NCBI GenBank assembly: GCA_041389565.1
Contig: JAWKRP010000035.1
Coordinates: 22,719 to 86,718 of the forward strand
Direction of reading: 5' to 3'
Length of the DNA stretch: 64,000 bases
Source: JACKEQ01 sp041389565
GTDB taxonomy: Bacteria; Myxococcota_A; UBA796; GCA-2862545
Program-made: the position numbers and the translations under genes
Shown here: in pieces, positions 35,761 to 44,674 of the stretch
How the letters are laid out: the number at the start of each line of letters is the position of its first letter
Numbering within the stretch: position 1 is the first letter of the stretch
Notes under the pieces: generated by a model
Seen by the model: the letters and a program-made list of their open reading frames with translations, nothing else
What the model was told of the DNA's origin: nothing
Databases searched by the model: none

Positions 35761-36566
35761 TGGTGCTGCTGAGCCTGCTGGCCACGGCAGGGGCGTGCGA
35801 CGTGCCCGCTCTCGAGGCCCTCGCCGCAGACCTGGCGCCCGATACGCCCCTGGAGACGCTCGGTCCGAAGCTCGCTGCGCTGTGTCCCCGCCCGCTCGGG
35901 CTCCAGCGCGCCCTGCGCAAGCCCGGCGACCCCCTGCTCGACGTGAACGCCGCCGTCACGCAGGCCGCGTCGTGGGAGGAGACCTGCCCGGCCGGGCTCG
36001 ACGCGATCCCCGACGGCTTCGCCCCGGCCACCGCCGGCGAGCGGCAGGCCCTGTGGACCGGCTGCGACCTCGAGCGGTTCCAGGGGTTCGAGCTCCACGA
36101 GTGGCTGGGGACCGACGGTCCGGCGGTCTCCGTGGTGGTGCTGGCCCAGGTGCTCACGAAGGCAGGGGTCTCGAAGCCCGCTCGCACGACGTTGGTCCGC
36201 GCCTGGGCCCGCATCCCGCCCCCCGTAGTCGAGACGGAGCCCGAGGCTCGCCAGCTCGGCGACGACGACCCGCTCGCCGGGTTCCGGGAGACCGCGCCCC
36301 CGCGGGCCGTCACGCTCGCCAGGGTCGCGTGGCCCCCGAACACCGAGCCCGGACAGGAGTGCCTGGTGGAGGTGGAGGTGCTCGACGAGGGCACGCCGGG
36401 CCGGGTGCTGTGGGTGACGTGCCCGGAGGAGCTGCAGTCGTACGTGCAGAGCGCGATCGAAGCGAGCTGGTTCCAGCCGGGCCGACGGCGGGGTCAGCCG
36501 ATGCAGGGCACCGTGCGCCTGCGCTACTCGACCGGCTCGCGCTCTCCGGAAGCGGAGGTGAGGTAG
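35760..36566 (+). CDS. Exported protein with TonB-C-like domain
   Basis: 268 residues from the ATG at 35760, which overlaps the preceding TGA. A signal peptide (MVLLSLLATAGAC) is followed by helices with paired Cys residues (ACDVPALE, LCPRPLG, ETCPAG, TGCDLE). The C-terminal ~85 residues (PPRAVTLARVAWPP, ECLVEVEVLDEGTPGRVLWVTCPEELQ, AIEASWFQPGRRRGQPM) follow the TonB C-terminal-domain pattern of strand-helix-strand with a W.FxP..xxGxP hallmark. It lacks a TonB membrane anchor and Pro-rich spacer, so it may be a soluble partner of TonB-type systems. It overlaps the convergent next gene by 43 bp. Confidence 0.5.
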   Translation: MVLLSLLATAGACDVPALEALAADLAPDTPLETLGPKLAALCPRPLGLQRALRKPGDPLLDVNAAVTQAASWEETCPAGLDAIPDGFAPATAGERQALWTGCDLERFQGFELHEWLGTDGPAVSVVVLAQVLTKAGVSKPARTTLVRAWARIPPPVVETEPEARQLGDDDPLAGFRETAPPRAVTLARVAWPPNTEPGQECLVEVEVLDEGTPGRVLWVTCPEELQSYVQSAIEASWFQPGRRRGQPMQGTVRLRYSTGSRSPEAEVR

Positions 36567-37114
36567 GCGTCGACCTCGTCCTGTGCGGCCTCCCACGCCC
36601 AGTCCTCGATCGGCGGCGGCGGGGTGACGGGCGGGACCAGGCGCTCCTCGAGGTGGTCGAGCTCGTGCTGGGCCATGGTGGCGCGCAGGCGGGCCAGCCC
36701 GGCGGTCACGGCCAGCCCACCGGCCACGAACAGGAGGCCCTGGCTGGCGAGCGGGGACGCCACGAGCGGCACGGCGAGCCCCACGCAGCCGAGCGCTCCG
36801 GCGGCCAGCACGCGAACCGCCCGACGGAGACGGGAGATCGCGTCGCCGGCGCGCGCCTTGGCGTGGTCGCGCGGCTCGAGCCCGACCTGGGTGAACACCT
36901 CCCGGTAGAACGGACGCCCGAACAGCGGGCCCCAGTCGCCATCGGTACGCCGCACCGGCTCGATGCCCGTGAGCCAGCCTGCGTTCAGCCCGCGCCGCAT
37001 CCAGGCGGGATCGACGCGCTTCACGCGCCCGCGGAACCGGATCTCCCAGTCGGCGGAGACGCCGGCGATCCCCTCCTTCCGCCCGAGGCGCACCACCTGG
37101 CGCTCGACCTCCAT
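36524..37114 (-). CDS. Two-helix membrane protein of unknown function
   Basis: 196 residues; its ATG (37114-37112) shares its A with the upstream TGA (TGATG). The N-terminal ~95 residues are soluble (WEIRFRGRVKRVDPAWMRRGLN, PLFGRPFYREVFTQVGL). Two membrane helices follow (about 108-150: VRVLAAGALGCVGLAVPLVA, GLLFVAGGLAVTAGL), and the tail is acidic (LEERLVPPVTPPPPIEDWAWEAAQDEVDAYL). Not recognised. The coupling suggests partnership with the YihY-family membrane protein upstream. Confidence 0.55.
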   Translation of the reverse strand: MEVERQVVRLGRKEGIAGVSADWEIRFRGRVKRVDPAWMRRGLNAGWLTGIEPVRRTDGDWGPLFGRPFYREVFTQVGLEPRDHAKARAGDAISRLRRAVRVLAAGALGCVGLAVPLVASPLASQGLLFVAGGLAVTAGLARLRATMAQHELDHLEERLVPPVTPPPPIEDWAWEAAQDEVDAYLTSASGEREPVE

Positions 37115-38403
37115 CAGTGCGCCAGCGCCGGCTCGGGCGGAGGGGACTCCACGATCCACCGCTTCAGCGCGTCGTCGAGCGTGCCTCCGAGCCGGAGGGC
37201 CTCCTCGATCTCGCTCGCGATCAAGGCATCGCCGCCGTGCAGGAGCGTGAGCTTGCGCCAGGTCTTCACGACCTCGACGAGCGCCACGTGCTCCGGCGGA
37301 CGCGTGAGCACCCAGCCCTCCTCCGACTCGACCACGAGCCCCGCTTCGTCGAGCACCACGGCGATCTCGCGCAGGTCGCGCGCGGGCAGATCGACCCGTT
37401 CGCACAGCTGCTCCAGCCGCATCGGACCGTTCCCGCCGCGCCAGTGGTGGGCCACGTGTGCGAGCACCTCGAGCGCGTTGTCGAGGGACGGGCTGCGGAG
37501 CTTGCGGCGCTCGCGCTCGGCCGCCTGCTGCTCGGCATCCACCAGCGATCCGTAGTTCTGCGCCACGTGCGCGACCTCCACCCCGAGGAGCACGATCAGC
37601 CACAGGGTGTACAGCCACAGCAGGAAGATCGGGATGAGGATCAGCGAGCCGTAGAAGGCGCGGAGCGGGTAGTCCGGGCTGGTGTACGACCACTGGACGT
37701 ACCAGGAGAACCCACGCCCCGCGACCTCGAGCAGCACCCAGCTCGTGGAGGCGCCGAGCAGGGCGGGCCCCCAGCGCACGTAGGTGCACGGGAAGAACTT
37801 GAGCGCGCCCAGCAGCAGCAGGTACTGGAGGGCCGACACCATCGGGCTCTGCCAGCTGTCGAAGCCCATGCGCCAGGCGGCTTCCAGCGACACCACGACC
37901 ACCAGCGGAACGGCCGTGATCGCGAAGTAGAAGTTCAGGATGCGGCCCGTGAGCCACCGGTCGATGTCGACCTCGAAGATGTCGGAGTACGCGTGCTCCA
38001 CCATCAGGAACAGCCGCGCCGCCACGACGAGCAGCGCGACGGTCGACGCCAGCCCGAGGGCCCGGAAGTCGACCTCCGTGAGGAAGGGCAGCAGGGCTTC
38101 GCGGATCTCCTTCACGTCGCCGAAGAACGCACCGAACAGGGCGTCGTACACGGCGGCCTGCTCGACGGGGTCTTCCAGGACGCCCACCGCACCGAGCACC
38201 CCGAACACGAGCACCAGCATGGGCACGAGCGCGATGAGCGTCGCATAGGCCATGCCCGCGGCCCGGATGAACGCCTTGTCGTCGCGGAGCTCCTTGTAGA
38301 ACAGCCAGCTGATCCGGAACACGAACTGCACCGGCCGGAACGCCGGGCTGTCCCGGATGGGGGCCAGGATGCGGCGCAGCAGCGGCGGGAGGAACAGGTC
38401 CAT
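37114..38403 (-). CDS. YihY/UPF0761-family membrane protein
   Basis: 429 residues with about six transmembrane segments between residues 45 and 290 (AYATLIALVPMLVLVFGVLGAVG, LASTVALLVVAARLFLMV, ITAVPLVVVVSLEA, LQYLLLLGALKFFPCTYV, and later). KAFIRAAGMAYATLIALVP and the long third hydrophobic core are typical of the YihY family (formerly mis-called RNase BN). A cytoplasmic C-terminal domain of about 130 residues (LEQLCERVDLPARDLREIAVVLDEAGLVV) looks like a winged helix and is longer than in enterobacterial YihY. Function in the family is unsettled. It is coupled to the small membrane protein downstream. Confidence 0.8.
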   Translation of the reverse strand: MDLFLPPLLRRILAPIRDSPAFRPVQFVFRISWLFYKELRDDKAFIRAAGMAYATLIALVPMLVLVFGVLGAVGVLEDPVEQAAVYDALFGAFFGDVKEIREALLPFLTEVDFRALGLASTVALLVVAARLFLMVEHAYSDIFEVDIDRWLTGRILNFYFAITAVPLVVVVSLEAAWRMGFDSWQSPMVSALQYLLLLGALKFFPCTYVRWGPALLGASTSWVLLEVAGRGFSWYVQWSYTSPDYPLRAFYGSLILIPIFLLWLYTLWLIVLLGVEVAHVAQNYGSLVDAEQQAAERERRKLRSPSLDNALEVLAHVAHHWRGGNGPMRLEQLCERVDLPARDLREIAVVLDEAGLVVESEEGWVLTRPPEHVALVEVVKTWRKLTLLHGGDALIASEIEEALRLGGTLDDALKRWIVESPPPEPALAH

Positions 38404-38427
38404 CGACGGAGGGATATCACCCCGCGC

Positions 38428-39450
38428 TCACGGAGCGGGGGGAGCCTCGAGGATCTGGCAGGCCACGGGGTCGCCCAGACGGCACCCGCGCTCGATGAGG
38501 GACGCCGCTTCGCGCGGGGGCATCGGGAAGTGCCCCGCCGCACCGAGCTCGACGGCCGGGACGCACGCTTCGCCGAGCCCGAGCGAGCAGGCCCGCACGA
38601 GGTACGTGCCCGCGAGGCGGTAGTCCGGGGCCTCGGCGCTCGACAGCACCATCTGCGCCGCGATGGCGCACGCGAACGCATCCACGTCGAGCGACGCGTC
38701 ACAGGCCTTGCGGAGGAGCGGCAGGCGCTCGCCCTCCGGCAGGCGCAGGGCGAGGTTGCGGCACGCCATGGGCACGCTGGCGTCACAGGCCTTCCGGAAC
38801 AGCGGCACGGGGTCGCTGCCCTCGCTCTCGAGCGCCAGGCCGAGGTTGTTGCACGCGGGACCGCTGCCCGCATCGCAGGTCTGCTGGAGCAGCGCGTTCG
38901 CGGATGCCGGATCCGGAGTGCCGCCGTGCCCCTCGCGGACCATGTACGCGAGCTCGAGGCACGCCATCGCGTCGCCCCGCTCGCAGGTGTCGCGGTACAG
39001 GTTGCGCGCGTGCGTCTGGTCGGGGTCGCGCCCCTCGCCGCGCTGCGCGAGGCCCGCGAGGTTGGTGCACCAGGTGAGCCCGCCCGCAGCACACGACCGC
39101 TCGTACAGCGTGTGGGTGCGCGCCATCAGGCGGTCGGCCTCCGCAGCGTCGGCGGGCACGCCGTCTCCGGCAGCCAGCATGTGCGAGAGGTTGAAGCACC
39201 CGATGCCCGCACCGAGCTCGCACGCCCGTCGGTAGTGCACCGCGGCTTCGCTCGGGCTCCGCGGTGCGCCTCCGCGACCATCGTGCACCATGAGTCCCAG
39301 CTGGTTGCACGCCAGCGCGTCGCCGGCCTCGCACGCCGACCGGCACGCGATGGATCCGTCACACGACGACCGCTCGTCCGTGATGACGGGCGCTTCGGGA
39401 GGCGGGGGTGCGACGGGCGAAGACCCGCACGCGATCAGGAGGACGAGCAT
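38428..39450 (-). CDS. Sel1-like repeat lipoprotein
   Basis: 340 residues, ATG at 39450 (no clear ribosome binding site). Lipobox LLIACGSS, a short Pro linker, then at least six Sel1-like helical pairs, each with a Cys near the end of helix B: ACEAGDALACNQLGLMVHDG, ACELGAGIGCFNLSHMLAAG, TCERGDAMACLELAYMVREG and similar. Cys spacing of about seven residues recurs across units, suggesting disulfides between helix pairs as in the Hcp/beta-lactamase-like cysteine-rich Sel1 proteins. Likely protein-protein scaffolding in the periplasm. Confidence 0.82.
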   Translation of the reverse strand: MLVLLIACGSSPVAPPPPEAPVITDERSSCDGSIACRSACEAGDALACNQLGLMVHDGRGGAPRSPSEAAVHYRRACELGAGIGCFNLSHMLAAGDGVPADAAEADRLMARTHTLYERSCAAGGLTWCTNLAGLAQRGEGRDPDQTHARNLYRDTCERGDAMACLELAYMVREGHGGTPDPASANALLQQTCDAGSGPACNNLGLALESEGSDPVPLFRKACDASVPMACRNLALRLPEGERLPLLRKACDASLDVDAFACAIAAQMVLSSAEAPDYRLAGTYLVRACSLGLGEACVPAVELGAAGHFPMPPREAASLIERGCRLGDPVACQILEAPPAP

Positions 39451-39462
39451 TCGCGGAGGGTA

Positions 39463-39933
39463 TCAGGTCCGGACGTAGTCGCCCCGCGTTCCCCCGCGCT
39501 TCTCCAGCAGGCGGATCGGCCCGATGGTCATCCCACGGTCGACCGCCTTGAGCATGTCGTACACCGTGAGCAGCGCCGTGGACACGGCCGTGAGCGCCTC
39601 CATCTCGACGCCCGTGCGCCACTCGGCCTTCACGGTGGCCACGCAGTGCACGCCCCCCTCCCGGGGCTCGAGCCGCACGTCGACCGCCGTGAGCGGGATG
39701 GGGTGGCAGAGCGGCACGAGCGTGCCCGTCTGCTTGGCGCCCCCGATGCCGGCCAGTTGGGCTACGGCCAGCACGTCTCCCTTGCGGGACGCGCCACTCC
39801 GCACGAGCTTCAGCGCCTCGTCGGAGATCGCGATGAACCCCTCGGCCGTGGCCTCCCGGAGTGTGATGGGCTTCTCGGAGACCTCGACCATGCGGGCATT
39901 CCCGTCGGCGTCGATGTGGGTGAGCTCGGACAT
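39463..39933 (-). CDS. moaC: Cyclic pyranopterin monophosphate synthase
   Basis: 156 residues, of normal length. MoaC signature: RKGDVLAVAQLAGIGGAKQTGTLVPLCHPIPL (C-H-P active site) and KAEWRTGVEMEALTAVSTALLTVYDMLK, with RGMTIGPIRLLEKRGG near the end. It converts 3',8-cH2GTP to cyclic pyranopterin monophosphate in molybdenum cofactor synthesis. No other moa genes lie here, so moaC is on its own. Divergent from rlmI across 47 bp. Confidence 0.92.
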   Translation of the reverse strand: MSELTHIDADGNARMVEVSEKPITLREATAEGFIAISDEALKLVRSGASRKGDVLAVAQLAGIGGAKQTGTLVPLCHPIPLTAVDVRLEPREGGVHCVATVKAEWRTGVEMEALTAVSTALLTVYDMLKAVDRGMTIGPIRLLEKRGGTRGDYVRT

Positions 39934-39980
39934 CGGTGCACCTCGTGGCGTTCCTGAGCATCGCGCGGTATCCGCCGTGG

Positions 39981-41168
39981 ATGAGTGTCGCTCGTCTTAC
40001 ACTGCGTCCCAAGTCCGCGAAGCGGGTCCGGTCTGGCCACCCCTGGGTGTTCAGCAACGAGCTGGAGCCCGGATTCGCCGAGCTGGAGCCCGGTTCCGTC
40101 GCCGATGTCTTCGAGTCCGGCGGCGCGTTCGTCGGGCGTGGAATGGTGTCCCCCCATTCCTTGATCGCGGTGCGCATCTGCTCGCGCCTGCGCAAGGAAG
40201 ACCTCGACAGTCCCGTGTTCTTCGAGATGCGCCTGCGCCAGGCCCTCGACTATCGCCAGTCCGTGTGGCCGGGGCGGCGCGACCTGCGCCTGGTGAACGC
40301 CGAGGGCGACTTCCTGCCGGGGCTCGTGGTCGACCGGTTCGGAGACCACCTGGCCGTGCAGATCAACACGGTCGGCATGGAGGTCCGGAAGCCCCAGCTC
40401 CTGGAGGCCCTGCAGAAGGTGCTCGGCCCGTCGAGCGGGGTGCTCCGCAACGACAACAAGGTGCGGGAGCTCGAGGGCCTCGAGCTCGGGCGCGAGGTGT
40501 GGTTCGGCGAGCCTCCCGAGTCGGTCGACATCGACGAGCTGGGCGTCACGTTCCGGGTCCCGCTGCTCGGCGGCCAGAAGACCGGTCACTTCTACGATCA
40601 GGCGGAGAACCGACGCTTCGCGGGGTCGCTGTGCGCCGGGCGCTCGGTGCTCGACGTGTACGCGAACAGCGGCGGGTTCGCGCTCCAGGCCCTCCGCCAG
40701 GGCGCCACGCACGCCGTCACGGTCGACAAGAGCGCGCCGAATGCGGCCATCGCGCTCGAGAACGCCCGACTGAACGGCTTCGCCGACCGCTTCGAAGCGG
40801 TCACGGCGGAAGGGAACCGCGATCTGGAGGAGCGCGTCGGGCGTGGCGAGCGCTACGGCGCCGTGGTGCTCGACCCGCCGGCCTTCGCGAAGAGCCGGAA
40901 GACCGCCGGGAACGCCCTGCGGGGGTACACGCGCATCAACGCGCTCGGCATGACGCTCGTGGAGCCCGGGGGCTTCCTGTTCACGAGCTCGTGCTCGCAC
41001 CACGTGCACGAGGATCGCTTCCTCGAGGCCCTGCAGTCCGCGGCGCAGATGGCGAACCGCACGCTCCGGATGGTGCGCCGCGGGGAGCAGGCACCGGATC
41101 ACCCCATCCTGCCGGGCGTTCCCGAGACCCGTTACCTGAAGAGCCTGGCCCTCCAGGTGCTCGTGTAG
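39981..41168 (+). CDS. rlmI: 23S rRNA m5C methyltransferase, RlmI type
   Basis: 395 residues from the ATG at 39981, where alignment with RlmI proteins (ARLTLRPKSAKRVRSGHPWVF) suggests the true start; an upstream frame adds 15 unlikely residues. N-terminal PUA-like domain (to about 75), then a central domain (VNAEGDFLPGLVVDRFGDHL) and a Rossmann methyltransferase with VLDVYANSGGFALQALRQG, VDKSAPNAAIALENARLNG and VVLDPPAFAKSRKT (catalytic Cys in FTSSCSHHV). In E. coli RlmI methylates C1962 of 23S rRNA. Starts a plus-strand run with def, fmt and rlmD. Confidence 0.85.
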   Translation: MSVARLTLRPKSAKRVRSGHPWVFSNELEPGFAELEPGSVADVFESGGAFVGRGMVSPHSLIAVRICSRLRKEDLDSPVFFEMRLRQALDYRQSVWPGRRDLRLVNAEGDFLPGLVVDRFGDHLAVQINTVGMEVRKPQLLEALQKVLGPSSGVLRNDNKVRELEGLELGREVWFGEPPESVDIDELGVTFRVPLLGGQKTGHFYDQAENRRFAGSLCAGRSVLDVYANSGGFALQALRQGATHAVTVDKSAPNAAIALENARLNGFADRFEAVTAEGNRDLEERVGRGERYGAVVLDPPAFAKSRKTAGNALRGYTRINALGMTLVEPGGFLFTSSCSHHVHEDRFLEALQSAAQMANRTLRMVRRGEQAPDHPILPGVPETRYLKSLALQVLV

Positions 41169-41223
41169 GCGAGCAGCGGCGATCCGCCCGAATGGCGGTT
41201 AGTCAGGGCCCCTTGGAGCGAAC

Positions 41224-41742
41224 ATGGCGATCCTCGACATCATCACGGCCCCCCACCCGATCCTCGAGATGGCGGCCCGTCCCGTCGAAGCCGACGAGTT
41301 CGGCCCGGCGCTCGTCAAGCTCGTGAAGGACATGGCCGAGACGATGTACGCGGCCCCCGGCGTGGGTCTGGCGGCGCCGCAGGTGTCCGACCCCCGCCGC
41401 ATCGTGGTCGTCGATCCGGGCGAGAAGCACGAGCGGGGCATCCGCCTGTTCGCGATGGTGAACCCCACGATCGTCGAGCGGAGCACCGACACCATCCCGT
41501 GGTACGAGACGTGCCTGTCGGTCCCCGAGATCGAGGTGAAGGTGATCCGGAACCGCCGGATCAAGGTCACCTGGCAGGCTCCGGAAGACGGAAGCCCCCG
41601 CGAGGGTTGGTTCGAGGACTACGAGGCGGTCATCGTGCAGCACGAGCTCGATCACCTCGCCGGCACCGTGCTCCTCGACCGCGCCAGCCGGTTCAAGCGG
41701 GCCCGGTACCTCAAGTCCGTCAAGACCCGGGTGACCGCATGA
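41224..41742 (+). CDS. def: Peptide deformylase
   Basis: 172 residues. Three deformylase motifs: GVGLAAPQV, ETCLSVPE (usually EGCLS; here Thr replaces Gly) and QHELDHLAGTV (HExxH metal motif). Normal length for the family. GGAG precedes the ATG. It removes the formyl group from nascent N-terminal methionine. The Gly to Thr change next to the metal-binding Cys is seen in some deformylase subgroups and may affect substrate or inhibitor affinity. Two genes upstream of fmt, its metabolic partner. Confidence 0.92.
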   Translation: MAILDIITAPHPILEMAARPVEADEFGPALVKLVKDMAETMYAAPGVGLAAPQVSDPRRIVVVDPGEKHERGIRLFAMVNPTIVERSTDTIPWYETCLSVPEIEVKVIRNRRIKVTWQAPEDGSPREGWFEDYEAVIVQHELDHLAGTVLLDRASRFKRARYLKSVKTRVTA

Positions 41743-42308
41743 TCCTCCTCCTCACCGCCGCCTTCGCGTCCTCCGAGCTCCCCGCCTGCGCCGAGGCGCC
41801 CGCCGATCCCGAGGCCCAGGCCGCGCTCACGGCTGCCTACGAGGCCGCACAGACCGCCGGGTCCACCGAAGGCGACATCAAGAACCGTACGAAGGCCGTG
41901 ATGAAGCTCCACAAGAAGGGGCTCGTGTGCACGGCCGACGACCACTACAAGGCTGGCCTGGTGCTCTTCCAGTCCCGGGATGCCGAGGTCCTGCACGTGG
42001 CCCACGAGCTCGCGCTGGTCGCCGCCCACCACCACGTCGACCGCGCGAAGTGGCTCGCGAACAACACGTTCGACCGCTGGCAGATCTCGCTCGGCAACCG
42101 TCAGCGGTTCGGCACGCAGATCGGCCGCGACGGCGAGTGCCTGTACCCGATCGACGAGACGTTCCCCGACGACAACCGGGTCGCGTGGGGAGCCCCGCCG
42201 CTCGAAGAGACGTACGCCGCGTTCCTGAAGCGCCGCGAGCTCGACGGGGTGCCGAACGCCACCACCCTCAACAGCCTCGGGCTGTTCTGTCGCCTCGCAC
42301 CCTGGTAG
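41739..42308 (+). CDS. Exported protein of unknown function
   Basis: 189 residues from the ATG overlapping the def stop by 4 nt. A short signal peptide (MILLLTAAFASSE) and paired Cys (PACAEAPA, GLVCTADD, GECLYP, GLFCRLAP). The body is helical (YEAAQTAGSTEGDIKNRTKAVMKLH) with YKAGLVLFQSRDAEVLHVAHELALVAAHHHVDRAKWLANNTFDRW, a His-rich stretch like TPR-edge proteins sometimes called DUF6624-type; QRFGTQIGRDGECLYPIDE and VPNATTLNSLG follow. Matching to DUF6624 is tentative. Lies between def and fmt with 4-bp spacing, so it is co-transcribed. Confidence 0.55.
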   Translation: MILLLTAAFASSELPACAEAPADPEAQAALTAAYEAAQTAGSTEGDIKNRTKAVMKLHKKGLVCTADDHYKAGLVLFQSRDAEVLHVAHELALVAAHHHVDRAKWLANNTFDRWQISLGNRQRFGTQIGRDGECLYPIDETFPDDNRVAWGAPPLEETYAAFLKRRELDGVPNATTLNSLGLFCRLAPW

Positions 42309-42312
42309 GCCG

Positions 42313-43227
42313 ATGCGCGTGATCTTCATGGGCACGCCCGACTTCGCGGTGCCCACGCTGTCGGCGCTGCACGAGGCCGGCCACGACATCGCGCTCGTGG
42401 TGGCGCAGCCCGACCGCCCGGCCGGGCGCGGGCAGAAGCTCACCAAGCCGCCGGTCGCCGCGCGGGCCCTCGAGCTCGGCCTCCCGCTCTCCCAGCCCCG
42501 CGCCATCCACGCTGGTCGGTTCGCGGAGCGCTACACGGGCCTCGAGGCCGACGTCGCCGTGGTGATCGCGTACGGCCGCATCCTCGGTGCGCTCCATCTC
42601 CAGAGCCCCCGCTACGGCGCCGTGAACCTCCATGCGAGCCTGCTCCCGCGGTGGCGTGGCGCGGCGCCCATCCAGGCGGCCCTGCTGGCCGGGGATCCCG
42701 AGACCGGCGTGTGCGCGCAGCGCATGGAGGAAGGGCTCGACACGGGCGACTTGTACGTCGAGCGGCGCCTCCCGATCGACCCCCACGAGACCGCCGGAAC
42801 CCTCCACGACAAGCTCGCGGCCCTCTCGGCGGAGGTCGCGGTCGAGACGCTCGCCGGGCTCCCGGGCCTCGTGCCGAAGCCCCAGTCGCACGACGGGATC
42901 TGCTGGGCCCCGAAGATCGACAAGGTCGACGGGCTGCTCCACCTGTCCGAGAGCGCAGTGGCGCTCGACCGGCGCATCCGCGCGATGACCCCCTGGCCGG
43001 GCGGCTGGATCGCGGGCGAAGCGGGGCCGCTCAAGATCCGCGAGGCGCGGCGGGTCGACGCGACGGGGCCCGCCGGCACGGTCCTGTCGACGCGTCCCCT
43101 CGTGGTGGCCACGGGAGAAGGGGCTCTCGAGCTGGAGTCCGTGCAGGCGCCCGGCAAGAAGCCCGTGTCCGGAACCGACTTCGCGAACGGGTTCCGGCTC
43201 GCGGTCGGGGATCCCCTCTGGGTGTGA
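42313..43227 (+). CDS. fmt: Methionyl-tRNA formyltransferase
   Basis: 304 residues. FMGTPDFAVPTLSALHEAGH at the N-terminus, the formyl-THF/active-site motif VNLHASLLPRWRGAAPIQ, TGVCAQRMEEGLDTGD and a C-terminal domain with RRIRAMTPWPGGW. It formylates Met-tRNAi for initiation. The gene is one step downstream of def, the usual def-fmt pair, here with one small gene inserted. A hairpin follows its stop at 43228-43254. Confidence 0.94.
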   Translation: MRVIFMGTPDFAVPTLSALHEAGHDIALVVAQPDRPAGRGQKLTKPPVAARALELGLPLSQPRAIHAGRFAERYTGLEADVAVVIAYGRILGALHLQSPRYGAVNLHASLLPRWRGAAPIQAALLAGDPETGVCAQRMEEGLDTGDLYVERRLPIDPHETAGTLHDKLAALSAEVAVETLAGLPGLVPKPQSHDGICWAPKIDKVDGLLHLSESAVALDRRIRAMTPWPGGWIAGEAGPLKIREARRVDATGPAGTVLSTRPLVVATGEGALELESVQAPGKKPVSGTDFANGFRLAVGDPLWV

Positions 43228-43254
43228 CCGGCGCCAGCGGTTAGACCGCGCCGG
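43228..43254 (+). terminator. Hairpin between fmt and rlmD
   Basis: The bases after the fmt TGA form an outer stem CCGGC/GCCGG, a GCCA bulge and an inner stem GCGGT-TAG-ACCGC. The rlmD ribosome binding site (GGGGG) starts at the last base of the structure. It may attenuate fmt transcripts or gate rlmD translation; there is no U tract. Confidence 0.4.
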
Positions 43255-43261
43255 GGGTTGC

Positions 43262-44674
43262 ATGGCGAAGAACCTGACCGTCGTTCCAGACCAGTGGATG
43301 CCGCGCGGAGAAGTGGCGGTCACCGCGAATCGTCGCGTTCCGCTCGTCGTGTTCGGCGGCATCGTGGGCGAAGCGGCCGAGGTGAAGGTGGTCTACAAGG
43401 GCCAGAACCAGCACCAGGCCCTGTTCGTCGAGACCGACACCCCGAGCCCCCACCGCATGCAGGTGCCGTGCGAGCGGTACGAGCCGTGCGGCGGCTGTCC
43501 GCTGATGCACGTGAGCCCGGAGGGCCAGGAAGACGTGCGCACGGCCCACGTGCGTCGCGCGCTCGACGAGGAGGGCCTGTCCGACGTCGAGGTCGAGGGC
43601 TGGCACCCGAGCCCGGATGGCTACTTCGGGTTCCGCCACGTCGTGAAGCTCGGCGTGGGCTGGTCGAACGACGGCAAGCGCATCAAGGTCGGCGCGTTCG
43701 GTCGGCGCAGCCGGAGCATCGTGCCCATCCCGAAGTGTGATGTGGCCGCGCCGGTCCTGCGCCAGGCGATGGCCGCGATCGCGCACCACATCCTCGAGCT
43801 CGGGCTGGAGCCGTACGATCCCGAGACCGACCGCGGCGTCCTGCGGGCGGTCGTGCTCCGGGCCTCGCGCACGTCGAACGAGGTGATGGTCACGCTCGTG
43901 GCGGGTCGTCGGCCGCGCAAGCTCGACGAGCTCGCCGAGGCCGTGGCCGGGCAGGTGGGCGAGATCACCGGCATCTGGGTGCACCTGAACTCGGAGCCCG
44001 GCAACACGCTGTTCAAGCGCGAAGAAGACGGCTCCATCGGGCTCACCGCGCTGATCGGCAAGGACTGGATCGAAGAGGATCTCGACGGCATCGGGATCCG
44101 CGTCGGTCCGGGCGACTTCTACCAGACGAACCCATCCATGGCGCTGCCGCTGTACAAGCGCACGCTCGAGCGCCTGGAGCCCCAGGAAGGCGAGGCGTTC
44201 GTCGACCTGTACTGCGGCGTCGGCGGGCTCACCCTGCTCGCGAGCCGGGTCTGCGGGTTCGCGCTCGGCGTCGAGGGGGTCGCCGGAGCGGTCCGTCGGG
44301 CCCGGGAGTCCGCGCGGCGGGCCCGCATCACTGCGGAGTTCGTCACCGGTCAGGTCGAAGAGGAGCTGCCGAAGCTGCGCGAGCGCCTGAAGCACCCCCT
44401 CGTGGCGGTCGATCCTGCGCGGCGCGGCCTCGAGCCGGCCGTGCTGGACGCCCTGATCGACATGAAGCCGCGCAAGATCGCCTACATCAGCTGCAACCCG
44501 CGCACCCTCGCGCGCGACCTCGCGGCGTTCAAGGCGGCGGGTGCCGAGATCGGTCCGGTGGAGCTGTTCGACATGTTCCCGCACACGGCCCACGTCGAGT
44601 GCCTGACGATCGTGTCGTTCCCGGTCCAGGCCGGGCGCGCGCCGCGCCGCCGGCGGGTGACGACCAAGGCCTAG
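43262..44674 (+). CDS. rlmD: TrmA/RlmD-family 23S rRNA uracil-5 methyltransferase
   Basis: 470 residues. N-terminal TRAM-like region, then the 4Fe-4S motif CERYEPCGGCPLMH with a fourth Cys at PKCDVAAP, the methyltransferase core with VDLYCGVGGLTLLAS, VDPARRGLEPAVLDAL and the catalytic-Cys motif ISCNPRTLARDL. This set is typical of RlmD/RlmC-type m5U enzymes (U1939 or U747 in E. coli). Which site is modified cannot be settled from sequence, so the symbol is provisional. The basic C-terminal tail GRAPRRRRVTTKA may bind RNA. Converges with the next gene, overlapping by 4 bp. Confidence 0.82.
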   Translation: MAKNLTVVPDQWMPRGEVAVTANRRVPLVVFGGIVGEAAEVKVVYKGQNQHQALFVETDTPSPHRMQVPCERYEPCGGCPLMHVSPEGQEDVRTAHVRRALDEEGLSDVEVEGWHPSPDGYFGFRHVVKLGVGWSNDGKRIKVGAFGRRSRSIVPIPKCDVAAPVLRQAMAAIAHHILELGLEPYDPETDRGVLRAVVLRASRTSNEVMVTLVAGRRPRKLDELAEAVAGQVGEITGIWVHLNSEPGNTLFKREEDGSIGLTALIGKDWIEEDLDGIGIRVGPGDFYQTNPSMALPLYKRTLERLEPQEGEAFVDLYCGVGGLTLLASRVCGFALGVEGVAGAVRRARESARRARITAEFVTGQVEEELPKLRERLKHPLVAVDPARRGLEPAVLDALIDMKPRKIAYISCNPRTLARDLAAFKAAGAEIGPVELFDMFPHTAHVECLTIVSFPVQAGRAPRRRRVTTKA